A stretch of DNA of 64,000 bases from Saccharina japonica. Its lineage: Eukaryota; Sar; Phaeophyceae; Laminariales; Laminariaceae. Positions 28,420-38,411 of the stretch are shown piece by piece. Below the pieces are notes generated by a model that did no database searches, was not told where the DNA came from, and worked only from the letters and a program-made list of their open reading frames with translations. Position numbers and translations under genes: made by a program. Each line of letters opens with the position of its first letter. Position 1 is the stretch's first letter. The DNA is taken from contig MEHQ01004229.1 in NCBI GenBank assembly GCA_008828725.1, positions 188,731 to 252,730 on the forward strand, in the 5' to 3' direction.

Positions 28420-31388
28420 GCTACGGTGGAGTTATAACTTTTTGTTTGGGCTGAAACGTTTCTGAACGACTATTAGTATGCTCCTTGTTTATATAACCGC
28501 TGTCAAACGTGCTCTGTGTAGCCACGTGCCTATACCGCGAGTCGTCAAGGAGAAGTAGTAGATAATGTACACTCGTATCACCACGTACCAAATACACACC
28601 AGGCTGGGTCAATACCGTTCTGTCAGAAACCCAACCACATAAACCACCGGATGGGCCAATACCGTTCTTGTCAGAGGCCACACCACACACAGGAGGGAAG
28701 CCGCACCAACGTTGTCACCGGCTGCACCACTCACATATAGACAGGCAGTATCATTCTATCAAAGCCCGGGTCGCATCATCATTATCGCAGACTGCTCCCA
28801 GGAGGGAGACAGCAACCCACGCGAGGCATCATCTCAGACCATAATGCCTCGCCACACCATATAAACCCCAATCTCCGTAGACCAGTATGAAACCGCTACA
28901 TATCGGGAAACCAGTATCGAGCAACCGCATACCACAAACAGCCCCCCTATTCGGTGCGCGATACGATAGGTCCCGAATACTTATCACCAATTGCCAGGTA
29001 AAACGGCAAGTCCCAAATTCATAATAAAACATCGCCAAGGTAAAACGGCAACCCCAAATTCAATCCTTCATCATTGCCAAGGTAAAACGGCAACCCCAAA
29101 TTCCATCCTCAAGAATTGTCAACGTAAAACGGCAACCCCAAATTCCATCCTCAAGAATTGCCAACGTAAAACGGCAATCCCGATACCAAATCTCTCAATC
29201 TCGATTCCAGTATATATTTCCTAAACTATAGCGAGACAGTAACTACGGGAAGGGGAAAATCCAACAAACGTGACTATGCAGGTAAAACCTTCAAACAAAA
29301 TCAATAACACCGTCTTCACATAAATACCGTACCGCCTGATAACATCGGCCCCCCTGTTGTGTACTCTGTAAGAGCACAACAACAGAACATCTCTGACATA
29401 TAACACCTCAAATCAAATCATAGCAGCCCCCCTGCTTGACACTCCCCTCGGAAGTATACAAGGAGACAACAATCCGCATCTGAATCCAAAAGTACCATAG
29501 GTATCAGTAATTGGTTCCCCTGTTCGTTGTGCGCAGTTAACCAATAGCCAAAGCGTACGGCACGATTCATCAAGACCATCGGCATACTCTATTGGCGTAT
29601 TAACCTTATTCAAAGTATGGGTACCTCCCAACACTTTCTCCATTTCCTTTTGAACTCCTGAAGTTGGACGTTAATTCTTCAAGTACTTCCAAAAACATCA
29701 CATGCACATCGAAAACCCCTACTATTATCCCCCAAAACCAAATGCCGCAAAACCCCCGGGAAAACAAACAAACAAACAAACCAGTGGATGAAATCACAAC
29801 AAGTTCATCACAGAGTCACGGTCAAAGCGAAATGTCTCAGCATGCAACGGTTTGATGAGAAAGTCGGCATGCTGCTCTGCCGACCGTACGTGTTAATCTC
29901 AAACTATCCGTTGGACACATGCTCTAGACATCTACGTCCTAGAATCAAACCATACACAGATACCAGCGCGCATAACTGCTCCACCAGAGACAGACGTCCG
30001 GTCAGTAGCCTTGCGTGCATAGTCCGCACCCACGTACGATAAAACCCCAACTGGACTCGACTATCTGCGATGGAAAGTCTTCGTCGTGTTACCGAGTACA
30101 ACTACTATCTCCCCCCTGCTCGGAAGACCACAAAACATCCATCGCATGGTTAACAGTAAAATCCTGCGATATCAGTGACTTAAAAACCCCTCAATCATAA
30201 AATCAAAACCAAACTCAAGTCCAAACCCACAAACCAGAAACATCAGCGATCTATATAAAATAAGCGCCGCAGACAACGAAACAAACAGAACGTCGTTGTC
30301 GTTGTATGCATTCACTCACCTACAAGACTTGGTCCAGCGTTATAATTCAACTATCCTCCTACCAAAAACAAGCATTTAGACCCTCGATATACCAGGTAAA
30401 GCATCGTCTCTCAGTCATACCCCAGGTCATGATAAATGGACTGCCATAACCGAGATACGTGACAATGTACAGCTGTTGATGCTGTTATTTTATAGTATTC
30501 TGACATCGTACTTCAGAGGTCGTAGTACGCAATTCAGAATGCCAAATATCAGGTACCAGTATAACAGGTGCATATAACTCTACTCGTATATCCAATGCAA
30601 ACATATTACAATCCAAGCGTCACAAATATTTCGGCTCGTCAATTCCTACTGAAACAAAACGATCCAAAAACATGTAATCTACTGTGGGTCATTGCTACTA
30701 AGCGACCCCAACCCCACGCGCTCAGCCCCCGTCTCCTGCTCCCTACCCCACGGACTCGACGCGTGTCTTCCGCCGCGGCTCAACGTCACCGCGGCATGGA
30801 CTACATCTAATAAATCCGCAGGGTTAGGGTGCATTTTGACTCGTTGAGCAAAGGGTGCATCGGGTGGTTACTTTCAGCGCCAGGTACCAAGTCAATTCGT
30901 TAGATAACGAAACACATCATTATGCACTATGTCTGTGGGTAGAATCATGCCATCAAACCCCCCCTCGTGATTCTTCCCAGTACAACAGTAGTGACAAAAA
31001 CATTCCGTGTGCAAGGGCTTGGTGAGGAAATCAGCATTGATTTTCACACATCGATATCATGTACCAGGTACTGCTGTAGAACCAAGCATAAATCAGCAGT
31101 AATTCTTCAACACATTGATCGCGCCGTTCTTGTCAGAGGCCACACCACACACAGGAGGGAAGCCGCACCTTTCCGTCACGCTCCACTCTCACATATATAC
31201 GGACAGTATCTTCGTATCAAGGTCCGGGTCGTATCTTAGCATCAGCGACTGATCCCGCAGGACCAGCTTCATCCCTCCAGGCACGAGGCATATTAAGTAA
31301 TGCCCCGACACATAATACAAAACCCCAGAATACATGAAACCCCCAAACATATCCGCCGACCGTATCAAGCTACCGCATACCACGACCA
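28420..31388 (-). mobile_element. Ty1/copia-type LTR retrotransposon fossils, at least two
   Basis: Minus-strand fragments of pol: an RNase H piece (GADYARKATDRTSVSGG, about 29950-30050), and two pol C-terminal pieces of the ADFLTKPLH type (about 29840-29870 and 31010-31060). The segment at 28662-28960 recurs in diverged form at 31118-31385. No complete LTR pair could be set. Very many breaks; old. Confidence 0.6.
28990..29190 (+). repeat. tandem repeat, GGTAAAACGGCAA unit, about 5 copies
   Basis: Units of about 40-45 bp: GCCAAGGTAAAACGGCAACC then CCAAATTCCATCC and CAAGAATT. Found inside the copia-fossil zone; contiguous and variable, so not a CRISPR array. Confidence 0.75.
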
Positions 31389-31634
31389 CTCCTTAACCCA
31401 AAATCGTCGGAATCTCAGTTTTGTGTTGCAGAATGTTTCAAATTATACTTAGTTAGGCCGTATGGGATTGGTCATCGGGTATATACTGTAGTATATATAG
31501 CATATATAGCATATATACTTCGTAGCACTTTAATTTCCCTTCAAAATCATTTTTTGGGTGAGGCATAGAGCTCCTCAAGCGACCAAGAATCACCCTCAGA
31601 AAAAGCATGGTGCACCTCTACCGCAGGATGTGTC
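31389..31634 (-). mobile_element. GACGC MITE, left-truncated
   Basis: Begins at the internal CTCCTTAACCCAAAATCGTC and ends GTGCACCTCTACCGCAGG. A TATATAGCA tandem stretch has grown inside it at 31480-31520. Confidence 0.65.
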
Positions 31635-31667
31635 TAACGATGCGCTACTTACTACATTATTCCATGG

Positions 31668-31939
31668 CGCATGCTGCGGCAGAGGTGCGCCATCCATGTT
31701 TTTTTTTTTTCTGACGCTACGACTCACTTGAAGAGGTATACCAAAAAAACTGTTTTTTTAAGGACGAAACTAAAATTTCTACCCGATGACCGATCCCAAG
31801 GCCGATTTATACACGCAGTGAAACAATATTGGAAACACGAGAATAAAACAAAATGCGACGGTTTTGGGGTTGAGGAGCCGAGCTCGATCACTCATAAAAA
31901 CGTTTCAGCCATAAAAAGCGCTACAGCATGCGACACCAG
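31668..31939 (+). mobile_element. GACGC MITE, diverged
   Basis: GCGCATGCTGCGGCAGAGG at the left; CAGCCATAAAAAGCGCTACA and GCATGCGAC at the right. Confidence 0.55.
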
Positions 31940-32202
31940 TTAAGAATCTCTTATTTCCGCCCAGGCTTGAATTATTATGTAAGGCAGGGTGTGCTTCACA
32001 CTATTTTCAGTACAAAAGAGGCCACGTTCTTAGTTTTGTCTTAAAATTCGAGGCTGAAATTCTTAACTGCCAAATTCTTAAGTAGGGCTGTCGCGTACTG
32101 TACCTCTCTATACTATCGTAACACGCGTCCACCAATGTGTCCTCTAGTTTTCCTTTCTTTTCGTTTTTTTCGTTTTTTCTTCTTCTTTTCCCTTTTTTCT
32201 CT

Positions 32203-32434
32203 TGCATGCACCTGGATTGCTAGCAGGGTAGTAGGTCTTGCCTGTCGTATACCCTGGTATGGCATTGCATTGTCTGCTCTGCTTACTGCACTGAGCGTAG
32301 TGTCTCTGTGTCGTAGTTTTGTGACCACAGAACTGGTACCTTTTTAGGATGAAGAATCGGCACGGACACTGGGTGTGCTGGATGTCGACGGGTAGAAAGG
32401 AATGTTTAATGTGAAGAACACACACACACAGAAA
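32203..32434 (+). repeat. GTCGACGGG dispersed repeat with CA tail, copy 2
   Basis: Nearly the same as 12205-12434, including GGTAGTAGGTCTTGCC and AGGATGAAGAATCGGCACGG, ending GTGAAGAA(CA)n. Confidence 0.65.
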
Positions 32435-32604
32435 CACACAAGGACTATTTTTACGCGCAAGTGTGGGTCCCGGCTGGGCTGCTCTGGGCGTTGAAGGGAG
32501 GGGAGGGGAGGGGGGGGCTCCCGGCCACATGTTATGTTCTGTGATGTATCCGGTACCAAATAGGCCAAACGCGCTTCCTTAGCGTGCAACGTACACCAAA
32601 TATG

Positions 32605-32853
32605 GACGGATGCTACGATAGAGGTGCACCATGTTGTTTCTGAGCTCTTCACTTAAGGAGCGTCATACCTCACCGAAAAATGATTTTGGCGGGAAATCAA
32701 AGTGCTGCCGGATGGGAAATCTCATGACCAAAGTATACTCTGAAACCTATTTCGTCACAAGAATGAAAGTCCGACGAATTTGGGTTAAGGAGCACGATCG
32801 TTCAGAAAACAATTCAGCCAAAAGTGCTACCTCTACCGTCGTAGCACGCGTCG
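32605..32853 (+). mobile_element. GACGC MITE, in duplicated unit 1
   Basis: GACGGATGCTACGATAGAGG to CTACCGTCGTAGCACGCGTC; standard interior (TTTTGGCGGGAAATCAAAG). Confidence 0.8.
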
Positions 32854-32988
32854 GAGGGGAGGGGGGGGGCTCCCGGCTACCTGTGATGTTCTGTGATGTA
32901 TCCGGTACCAAATAGGCCAAACGCACTTCCGTAGCGTACATCGTACACCAACATTGTTGCTCGTTTGGTTGAAATGTGTAGTGCGAAA

Positions 32989-33236
32989 GACGCATGCTAC
33001 GATAGAGGTGCACCATGTTTTTTCTGAGCTCCTCACTTAAGGAGCGTCATATCTCCACCGAAAAAATGATTTTGGAGGAAAATAAATGTGCTGCCGGATG
33101 ATAAATCTCATGGCCGACGTATACTCTGAAACATTATTCGTCACAATAATGAAAGTCCGACGAATTTGGGTTAAGGAGCCCGATCGTTCAGAAAACGATT
33201 AAGCCAAAGAGTGCTACCTCTACCGTAGCACGCGTC
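32989..33236 (+). mobile_element. GACGC MITE, GAAA duplication, in unit 2
   Basis: GACGCATGCTACGATAGAGG to CTCTACCGTAGCACGCGTC; flanked by GAAA on both sides. Confidence 0.85.
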
Positions 33237-33633
33237 GAAATATCCCCCCAATGGTACGCCGTACGGTAGTAGTGTTTTAAAACGATAAAATGAATGCATT
33301 CATGTTGTGTCACAATGGCCTGGCTGGTTAGAGGCTCACTTCGTTGTCGATGGATGGTACTGGTCCTGTCAAGAGTTTTGGGGCGTAGCGCGTGTTGTAC
33401 GCTTAGCCCACCACGGTCTCCAGCTGTATCTATCTGTTTCGAACAACCCCCGCACGAACGTTTGTTTTTGCCCTGACGAATAATTTTACTTTTATTTGTT
33501 TTCGGGTGTAACGCATGTTTATATATACTACCATGGATATGTTCCTGGTTCTATTTGGGTGTAAGTGGTAGGGGATGGTATATACCACGGCTCGCTATTC
33601 AGTACCGTTCCCTTGTGTACAGGTACGGCCTCG

Positions 33634-33693
33634 GATGCTACTGTAGAGGTGAACCCCTGTTTTTTCTGAGCGTGGTCATCTGAGGACCGTTGA
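33634..33693 (+). mobile_element. GACGC MITE, left-end fragment
   Basis: GATGCTACTGTAGAGGTGAA then TTTTTTCTGAGCGTGGTCAT. The match stops where the rps7-like insert begins. Confidence 0.55.
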
Positions 33694-33850
33694 AAATATG
33701 AAGGCTAGTTCACACGAACATACACAATCTAGTAAATTTTTAGGTATTAAAAGTGACCCTTTAGTAAAAAAAATGATTAATCTTTTAATGCGCGACGGTA
33801 AGCGTTCAAAAGCGGAAAATGTTTTAAATAAAGCTCTTCAATCGCATGAT
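33694..33850 (+). pseudogene. rps7: nuclear copy of mitochondrial rps7 (NUMT), fragment
   Basis: An AT-rich island reads SSKFLGIKSDPLVKKMINLL then MRDGKRSKAENVLNKAL, the N-terminal half of ribosomal protein S7 of the organelle/bacterial type (DP-x-V, hydrophobic helix, RDGK+S-A). The base composition and poly-Lys AAA codons contrast with the flanks. It is cut after about 50 residues by MITE sequence, so it cannot work. Mitochondrial rather than plastid origin is inferred from the sequence not resembling the usual plastid start. Confidence 0.7.
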
Positions 33851-33862
33851 CTCGTGACTATC

Positions 33863-35077
33863 GACACATGCTACGGCAGCCTGCATGCAGGTGTAACACC
33901 ATGTTTTTTCTGAAGGTGGTGACTTGAGGAGCTGCTCTATACCTCACCCACTAACTGATTATGGAGGGAAACAAAAGCGCTATATGCCCTATGAACAATA
34001 CCATGGCCTAACTAACGAGACAACGAAACATTTGTCGACAAAAAAACGGAATTCCGACGGTTTTGGACCAATGTGAGGAGGCTAGGTATAAGAGGACAGG
34101 GTATCCCTAGCCAGGTCAGCCTATGGAACACGTACTCGTTGGTACTCACGTGTGTTGTTTGCTTAGAGATAGAAGAAGAGCAGCTTTATTCCTTTTCCGG
34201 GATGAACGACTGAAAGCCGAGGTAGATAATACCTGGGAACCCCCTGGTTCCCATCTAAGATACCGCCTTCCAAGTACTACCAATACGATTCTTATACCTG
34301 ATACCAGGTATTTACCAACGATTCCACATCGCAACAGCAGTACCATAACACTAGCCCACTCTGATGAGTCGTATATGCAGAAATATGAGAAATTCGTGGA
34401 AACCCCGATTCCACGAACTAAAACATGAGTCGAAAATGCGGCTCCTCAAAACCCACTCCCACACCTCTGAACGGCAAGGCTACGAAGCAGAACTCCTTGG
34501 GCGCCTGTCCGTCTCCGACACCCGCGCCATGCCGGTGTCGAGTGGCTTTGGCGGCCCGTTGTTGCTTTTTGTTGATGTGACGAGCAAAGTCTGCCGGGTC
34601 GAGCCAATGGACTCTTCCCCGCCCCTGGAGCCTGCTGGTGTCGTGCGCCAGTCGCAGGCTGGTTACCAGTGTCATCACTTGCGCCGCCACTTGCTGCCCG
34701 GCCCATGAATTGGTGGCCATGTGGGTCCACGCCTGGCCCAAAACCATAACGTGAGCAGAGGCAGAAGAGGCGGGCGAGGGCGGGACACCGCCGTGTTTGT
34801 CAGAGCCGGCCTGACTGTAGCCTGCGTGTGTGTTGTGGCCGTGTTTGTTCTGCTGGCCGTGGTGGTGCCCTCGCGATCTTGGGGAGGGTTTGGCGAATCG
34901 GCCCCCCTCCAAACTTCGACGAGCATACGTCTGAGCGTCCAGTTTTTCCGAACAGATGAGCCTACGTGCTCCCTCGCCGTTTGGGCCTGTGTGGTCCCCC
35001 CTGGCTAAGGAGCATTTAATAGATCATTCAGAAACCGTTTCGGCAAAAAAAGCGCTGCGTCTATCGCAGCACGCGTC
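33863..35077 (+). mobile_element. GACGC MITE split by an LTR fossil, TATC duplication
   Basis: Left part 33863-34071 (GACACATGCTACGGCAG..., CGGAATTCCGACGGTTTTGG), right part 35006-35077 (TAAGGAGCATTTAATAG to CTATCGCAGCACGCGTC). TATC flanks both outer ends, showing it was one element. Confidence 0.75.
34072..35005. mobile_element. LTR-element fossil with LTR-like segment
   Basis: Starts TGTGAGG and carries an about 420 bp segment (34072-34494; GGTATAAGAGGACAGGGTAT, TGCAGAAATATGAGAAATTC) that recurs at 49909-50340 beside a chromodomain-type gypsy fossil. The remaining 510 bp has a GC-rich minus frame I cannot assign. Incomplete and old. Confidence 0.5.
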
Positions 35078-35129
35078 TATCATATACCTCACTCACCCTA
35101 ACAACTAACTGGTTGATGTTGGAAGGATA

Positions 35130-35528
35130 TAATTTCACTCTCGTGTGTGTTGCAACATTTTTCGTTGTTGTACACTTAGGGCTCATATTAACGAATATAA
35201 AATAAGTTCAATTTGGAACAAATAAAATTCAAATCCGCTTTTCATTGGTCAACACGCGCACCAGCACCAAATATTAGGATCTTGGGGTCTAATCTTGGGT
35301 GGTGGTGCGGGTTCTGACCAATGAAAAGCGGATTTGATTTTTTTTTTCCCATTTTTTTTTTCTTCTTCGTTAAAACGGGCCCTTAGACCATGGGAATGTT
35401 CATCGGGTATATAGCCCTTTGGTTCCCTCCAAAATCAGTTTTTTTTTACTTAGTATGAGTATACAGTAGCAGAGCTCCTCAAGTGAGGAAAGAGCCTCGG
35501 CAAAAACTATGGTGCACCTCTACCGACG
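35130..35528 (-). mobile_element. GACGC MITE, left-truncated, hosting a GGGCCC MITE
   Basis: Recognised from TTGCAACATTTTTCGTTG, CCATGGGAATGTTCATCGGG and AACTATGGTGCACCTCTACC. Its right end meets the next copy head to head. Confidence 0.65.
35179..35382. mobile_element. GGGCCC MITE, TTA duplication
   Basis: GGGCTCATATTAACGAATAT to CGTTAAAACGGGCCC, 204 bp, TTA on both sides. The centre is a long palindrome (CGCTTTTCATTGGTC with its complement GACCAATGAAAAGCG). TTA target and GGG ends fit a Harbinger-like MITE. Confidence 0.8.
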
Positions 35529-35884
35529 CATGCTACGTACAGCAGTAGAGGTGCACCATGGTTTTGCCTCATAAGGGTGGTCACTTGAGGAGCTCTATAC
35601 CTCACCCAAATCCTTGTTGTTTTCAATGGAAAAGAATGGCGCTATCCGATGAACCATCCCATGGCCTGAGTAGGAAACGGAAAATACCCAACACAATAAT
35701 GAAATTCCGACGATTTTTTTAGAACTGCAGTCCCGTTTTGGGGACAATCCACACTTATTCTAAGTAATTTGTCCCCAAAACGGGACTGCAGTCCTAGGAG
35801 GGTTAAGGATCCCAGTCATTCCGAAAACGTTTCAGCCAAAATAAGGTACCTGGTATACCCTAAACCTCTATCGTAGTACGCGGC
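35525..35884 (+). mobile_element. GACGC MITE hosting a TTAA element
   Basis: GACGCATGCTACG with an expanded GTACAGCAG, GTGCACCATGGTTTTGCC, and right end CCTCTATCGTAGTACGCGG. Confidence 0.7.
35718..35815. mobile_element. TTAA mini-element, type 1, inside a GACGC MITE
   Basis: AGAACTGCAGTCCCGTTTTG to CGGGACTGCAGTCCTAGG, then AGGGTTAA. It sits at the GGGTTAAGGA site of the host MITE. Confidence 0.75.
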
Positions 35885-36394
35885 TAGCGTAGTCTGCGTC
35901 ATAAGGCTCGTCTGCCTCGAGTGGTGTCGAACATACCAGGTGTATGAGATCATATATACGAGTACACAACAACGATCATAAGCGAATGGGTACCGGTATC
36001 GTTCTGCACCCCACCTGGTACATACTACCTGGTACTGGGGAATATAATGCTACGATATGTTACGACCTAGTCTATACTCTGGGTGCGGGCTTCTGCGTTT
36101 ACCACAGCAACCTCCTACGAGGGCAGCTTATGCTCTCACTACTACTACTGCTGTTATAGCAGTGTAGGCTCTTGAATACGATGACTCTGGCAGGTCCACG
36201 CTACTACAGTACGGTGCGGTCGCATGGGTTGGTCACAAGGGTGCCGCGCATTGGTTGGCGTGGGCAAGACCGTAGGCGTTTTCTGCTCAACAGGATCGTT
36301 GCTACGATAAGAAGATACGCATGGTACGGCAGCGGAGTTACTGCACCCATTGTTTCTGCAAGCCCCTGCCCTCGCTTACTTCTATTTCTCATCC
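35885..36394. other. no gene seen
   Basis: Rich in ACCAGGT/ACCTGGT words; no repeat family or frame assigned. Confidence 0.4.
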
Positions 36395-36643
36395 GAGCAA
36401 TCCCACGGTAGGGGTACCACTTTCTGGCTCAATCTTTTCTGACCGGCTGAGCTCCTCACGTGAGTAACCACCCCGGGTACTATTAATATTTTTACTGCTA
36501 CGTTTGTTTTTCGGCTACCGCATTAGAATCTTTGATCGGGTTGCGCGAACGAATGTCTCCGAGGTCATGTTTCGGTTGAAATATTGAGCTCTTAATGTGG
36601 GGAGCTCAGAAAATTCTGCTACGCCCCTACCGTGGGATGAGTC
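36395..36643 (+). mobile_element. CCCACGG MITE, ATCC duplication
   Basis: GAGCAATCCCACGGTAGGGG to CCCCTACCGTGGGATGAGTC, 249 bp, flanked by ATCC. The TIR core ACGGTAGGGGTACCA and the internal TGAGCTCCTCACGTGAG resemble the GACGC MITE, so the two families look related. Confidence 0.8.
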
Positions 36644-37471
36644 ATCCCAAAACCGCACTGCCCCTGCTACGGGGCGACAGGGTAATTCTTAACCAATTAC
36701 GGTGTGCAAGCGTTGGGGTATACCCGTTCGTTGGTTGTTGCTCCTCGGTTCATCGGCAAGAAACGCACAAAAAACGCACGACTGAACAAAAACAGGGCCT
36801 CACGCAGAGAAACCCGGGAAATCGTCTTATCCACTGCCGCCGAAAAAAAAACGTTGAGCGCCCGCCACGCGAGCCACAGAGCTCGGATCGAGCTCAAACC
36901 TCGACCAGTGTGTCCGGCCGGGCCTCCCGTGTCGGTGTACTTAGCATTTTGCCGAAAAGTGCTCGCTCGAAGAGAAAAGTTGCGAAAAGTGCGAAAATTT
37001 CACAAACATAACTATGCATATATATGCCCCCCCCGGAATCGGCTGTTTCACTCTTAGGAGCGCCTCTGCTTTACCGAGAGATCTAAACACCGTTTTCGTT
37101 ATATCTCTCAGGCAGATAACCGTACGAAGTGGGAGCGAAACCCAAGCAACACTCCCTCCCATAGCCTGTGGGTATGGAACAAATAAATACTACATACTGC
37201 CGCTGAAAACAAAACTAAAAATCATGCCATTCTAGGTAACAAAGTTAGGGTAGTTCCTCAGTTCAACAATCCGCCAGTAAGAAATGCATAATGACGCGTG
37301 CTGCCACTATTTAATAGTCTGGCCAGATGTGGATAGAAATGACGCACGATATGGTATACTTGAGTGTGGTAATATAGGGGGAAAGGGTGGATTACATTAA
37401 CTAATTGGTGACTTGAGCTATTTAACGGAGGACCATAGTAAGTAGGACCACATATTATATAATAACAATCC
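36644..37471. other. no gene seen
   Basis: Short frames only, including a lysine/arginine-rich one at 36595-37011 without a domain. Confidence 0.35.
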
Positions 37472-37793
37472 GGTCGCCCCGGTGGTCTAACAGGTAGCCA
37501 CGAAGCCTGTTAGCGTTGGAGGTCGGGGGTTCGATTCTCCTCGTATGTATGGAGATTTATATTCTAAAATGACACCAACTGTCGAGAGCGCATAGCGTGG
37601 GTAAGCACAATTCGACGAAAGTTGACGAGGGAAGAAAGTGCTGAAATCTTATCGCGATAAAAAGCAAGGCAAGAACCGTAGTGGGGGAGGAGGGAGAACA
37701 ACCTACTTTGTGACCCCGGATCTGAGTTACGACTAAAAAGGAGAGAGAAAGGAAGGGCGAAGATGATAAATGGGATGCACAAAAAAAACAAAA
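37472..37793 (+). mobile_element. tRNA-derived SINE, copy 3
   Basis: GGTCGCCCCGGTGGTCTAAC, GGGGGTTCGATTCTCC (box B), the body as in copy 2 and an A-rich tail. The best box B of the four copies. Confidence 0.85.
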
Positions 37794-37911
37794 TGTAAAC
37801 ATATACCAGGTAGGTTGTTGTGTGTATCTTATATATCGTATTTACTATGGCCCCCCGTGATAGTAGATATTGATTAATTTTGGGGACACAAGAGGGGCAC
37901 GATGTACCATC

Positions 37912-38125
37912 CGCGTAATAGTGGAAGATTGAACGAAGAAAATCTGGGGTTTGTGGAGAGGTATTGAGTCGTTGGCATGATTGAAATAGGGGATCGGGAA
38001 AGGATTATCAAGTCGGCATCACGTGGTGGTGCAGCTGGTTGAACTGGAGCGACAGAGGTTGGGAATGTTTTGAGACAGGAAGGAAGAAGACCATCTCCAG
38101 TAGTACGGGGCTCAACTCGTGGTGT
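37912..38125. repeat. dispersed repeat, partner at 41497-41665
   Basis: ATTGAACGAAGAAAATCTGG, GTTTGTGGAGAGGTA and TCGTTGGC(A/G)TGAT are shared. Both copies code on the minus strand for a similar QYLSTN-x-RF-x-SFN peptide, so a decayed coding element is possible. Confidence 0.55.
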
Positions 38126-38411
38126 TGCCGAGGAGGGGTTTGGCACTGGGTGAAAGGTCGGGGAGTTGAGAGAAGAACCCGCCCGCCCTTCCCTGAGGGG
38201 TTAACGTACGGTAGGGTTTGCGATAGAAAGTGGCAACCTATATCGGGTGTGCTTTTGTATATGTTAGTTTAAATGTGGATAATACCCAACACGTATTACA
38301 AATATAATAATTCCAGATTCATAAGCAAATCACGATGGTAGGGATCCGGATTGTAGTGACTGTATTATAACTGCTGCTATTCATTATCTGCACCGTAAAT
38401 GTAGTACAGTA

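Larger units (their letters stand above)
32493..33236 (+). repeat. tandem duplication of flank plus GACGC MITE
   Basis: Two units (32493-32853 and about 32854-33236) each with GGGGGGGCTCCCGGC, TGATGTATCCGGTACC, AAATAGGCCAAACGC and a full MITE. The duplication happened after a MITE had inserted, or two MITEs hit the same place. Confidence 0.75.

Noticed and set aside
28990-29190. Possible CRISPR array
   Set aside because: Units are contiguous and the supposed spacers are themselves repeated; eukaryotic setting; inside a retrotransposon fossil zone.
34418-34912. 164-codon minus frame as a gag gene
   Set aside because: It lies in the LTR fossil, but I see no capsid or zinc-knuckle motif; left unassigned.
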